Assembly (NCBI GenBank): GCA_036513415.1
Contig: DATBZA010000075.1
Location: 1 to 33,174 of the forward strand
Source: 40CM-4-68-19 sp036513415
Lineage (GTDB): Bacteria > Myxococcota > Myxococcia > Myxococcales > 40CM-4-68-19
Direction of reading: 5' to 3'
Length of the DNA: 33,174 nucleotides
Position numbers and translations under genes: made by a program. Every line of letters starts with the position of its first letter. Within the stretch, counting starts at the first letter, position 1. Below the pieces are notes generated by a model that was not told the origin of the DNA, searched no databases, and saw only the letters and a list, made by a program, of their open reading frames with translations. Of the stretch, positions 32,168-33,174 are shown piece after piece.

Positions 32168-32447
32168 CTAACCTGCCAGACCTACTTCAGTTCTGTTTCT
32201 CGTCAGCCTTCGTGGGCCGCTGTTGCCCCCGACCGGACCGCGCCGCTCGAGCAACCGGATCGCCTGGTTGAGCGACGCCGGCGACAGGTGCATGTAGCGC
32301 ATCGTCGTCGAGAGGTCCGCATGACCGGCCAGCTCTTGAATCGCCTTCGCCGGGGGTCCCCGCATCACGAGATGCGAGCAGAAGGTGTGCCGCAGCTGGT
32401 GGATGTGGCCGGTCACGGGAAGGCCACCGGCTCGCTCCGCACGTCGT
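32168..32447 (-). pseudogene. int: Integrase 3' fragment of unit 4
   Basis: The minus strand encodes HIHQLRHTFCSHLVMRG and IQELAGHADLSTTMRYMHLS, so the last catalytic residues including the Tyr are kept, and the sequence is colinear with 7354-7637 of unit 1. The order breaks near 32447, where the sequence jumps to the part that corresponds to about 7994 in unit 1. The central catalytic part is therefore deleted. Confidence 0.85.
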
Positions 32448-32611
32448 CTGGCGAGTCTTCAGCTTCGCGAACCGCGGTGCCGACCCAATGACGCCCCATT
32501 CCGCGGCGCAGTTGAGCAGACGGGAGAGCACCGCGAGGGTGTCCTCGACGAAATCGACAAGCAATCAGAACAGCGGCTCAAGGCCGCCATGAAGCAGTTC
32601 GATCCCGGAAC
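32448..32611 (-). pseudogene. int: Rearranged integrase N-terminal segments
   Basis: Bases 32448-32543 match 7994-8087 of the unit 1 integrase in the same orientation (LSRLLNCAAEWGVIGSAPRF on the minus strand). Bases 32544-32611 match 8094-8161 in the opposite orientation, so EIDKQSEQRLKAAMKQFDPG is read on the plus strand. An inversion inside a gene that is already deleted is unusual. Confidence 0.8.
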
Positions 32612-32701
32612 GGGGGCGGAGGTGGAAAAAGAAGTTGGTTCCTGGAGGGGAAGGTTGACAGCAAGGGATCGGGAGTTGGTGGGGCATTTGGGGTTGGTGA
32701 G
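32611..32701 (+). pseudogene. Partial copy of the replication-relaxation gene
   Basis: These bases are nearly identical to 9398-9488 in unit 1 (GAEVEKEVGSWRGRLTARDR, ELVGHLGLV) and lie directly after the inverted integrase segment. The copy ends at GTTGGTGAG, where the rest of the gene would continue. Nothing recognisable follows up to 32787. Confidence 0.8.
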
Positions 32702-32787
32702 CCCTTCAAGGTCTCGCTCTACCGCCTCGCGATCATCCTCTCGTTCAACCAACATCGACCAGGCCGGCGTCTCAAGGCGGAATCGCT

Positions 32788-32815
32788 ATTGCCGCGGTTC
32801 GACGCTAGCGGCAAT
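32788..32815. repeat. Hairpin in the unit 4 leader
   Basis: ATTGCCGC (32788-32795) is exactly inverted as GCGGCAAT (32808-32815) with a 12-base loop. Downstream (32835-32905) the sequence is a degenerate run of GTC and GAC triplets (GGCGACGGCGACGGCGAC). No promoter or gene is clear between it and the gene at 32944. Confidence 0.4.
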
Positions 32816-32943
32816 GCCGCTCAGTTAAGCGATTGACGTGGTCGTCGTCGTTGACGTTGTCGTGTGCGTGGACGGCGACGGCGACGGCGACGTGGCGGTG
32901 GACGACCGCCGGGCATGTCGGGTGTGCCTGGTACATAGCGTTC

Positions 32944-33174
32944 ATGCTCAGCTTTCAAAAACTCGACGTGTACAGGTGCGCCATCGAGTTCCTGGCACTG
33001 ACCGCGCAAGCTGCCGAACAGATTCCAAGGGGAAAACGCCACGTTGCTGGATCAGTTGCGCCGCGCGGCGAGTTCGATTTCCCTCCACATCGCGGAAGCG
33101 GCTGGCCGTACCGGTCAGGCCGATGCCGCGCGGACCTACGCAATCGCTCGCGGGTCTGCGATGGAGTGCGCGGC
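32944..33174 (+). pseudogene. Four-helix-bundle protein, frameshifted, cut by window end
   Basis: The start MLSFQKLDVYRCAIEFLALT matches the four-helix-bundle family that is often encoded next to 23S rRNA intervening sequences and in accessory regions. After IPRG an A-run of four (33033-33036) shifts the frame. With one A less the reading continues NATLLDQLRRAASSISLHIA, then GRTGQADAARTYAIARGSAM up to the window end. The missing part lies outside. A sequencing or assembly error at the A-run would restore an intact gene. Confidence 0.65.

Noticed and set aside
32865..32895. GGCGAC triplet run as a functional repeat or protein-coding tract
   Set aside because: It is short and degenerate, and no gene around it supports coding; it looks like simple low-complexity DNA.

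Overview
The window is GC-rich and probably comes from a member of the Myxococcota. The main clue is the large secreted beta-propeller protein at 11442-14630, which ends in a MYXO-CTERM-like tail (Gly-Cys, one hydrophobic segment, then an Arg cluster). The organism call is an inference.

The layout is a tandem array of integrative elements. A 21-bp sequence that reads as the 3' end of a tRNA gene (T-loop TTCGAAT, T-stem CTCTG, acceptor TGGGGAC, G, then CCA in two copies; best fit tRNA-Glu) occurs four times in the same orientation at 7334, 16104, 22389 and 32144. Each copy is followed at once by an integrase gene or integrase remnant on the minus strand. Each copy is preceded by a related right-end sequence, which is colinear over 175 bp in the two best copies. 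The copies cut the window into five units.

Unit 0 (1-7333, left end outside the window) has a degenerate GT51-like protein, a HEPN-like protein divergent from a complete Hen1-Pnkp RNA-repair operon, and a three-gene set (unknown protein, ribbon-helix-helix protein, small membrane protein) behind an AT-rich palindrome. Unit 1 (7334-16103) keeps the mobile core: tyrosine recombinase (amber codon), zinc-ribbon/HTH excisionase-like gene (frameshift), a replication-relaxation family protein and a ribbon-helix-helix partner. Its cargo is the MYXO-CTERM protein, a broken toxin-antitoxin pair and an intact HigBA pair. Unit 2 (16104-22388) carries an exporter operon (permease, ATPase, HlyD adaptor, outer-membrane factor, DUF302 protein) divergent from a TetR regulator, and ends in a truncated adenine methylase. 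Unit 3 (22389-32143) is a detoxification/redox island: LysR (nonsense codon), SDR, NTF2-like, epoxide hydrolase, isochorismatase (frameshift), MarR, NmrA-like, two quinone-oxidoreductase-like proteins and an FMN reductase. Unit 4 (32144 to the end) starts with a scrambled copy of the integrase and replication-relaxation genes and runs into a frameshifted four-helix-bundle gene.

Only unit 1 has a near-complete recombination module, and it carries two inactivating lesions. The integrase genes of units 2 to 4 are reduced to 3' fragments. The array therefore looks like serial insertion at one tRNA site followed by decay of mobility functions while cargo operons stay intact. I found no CRISPR array, rRNA gene or intact tRNA gene.
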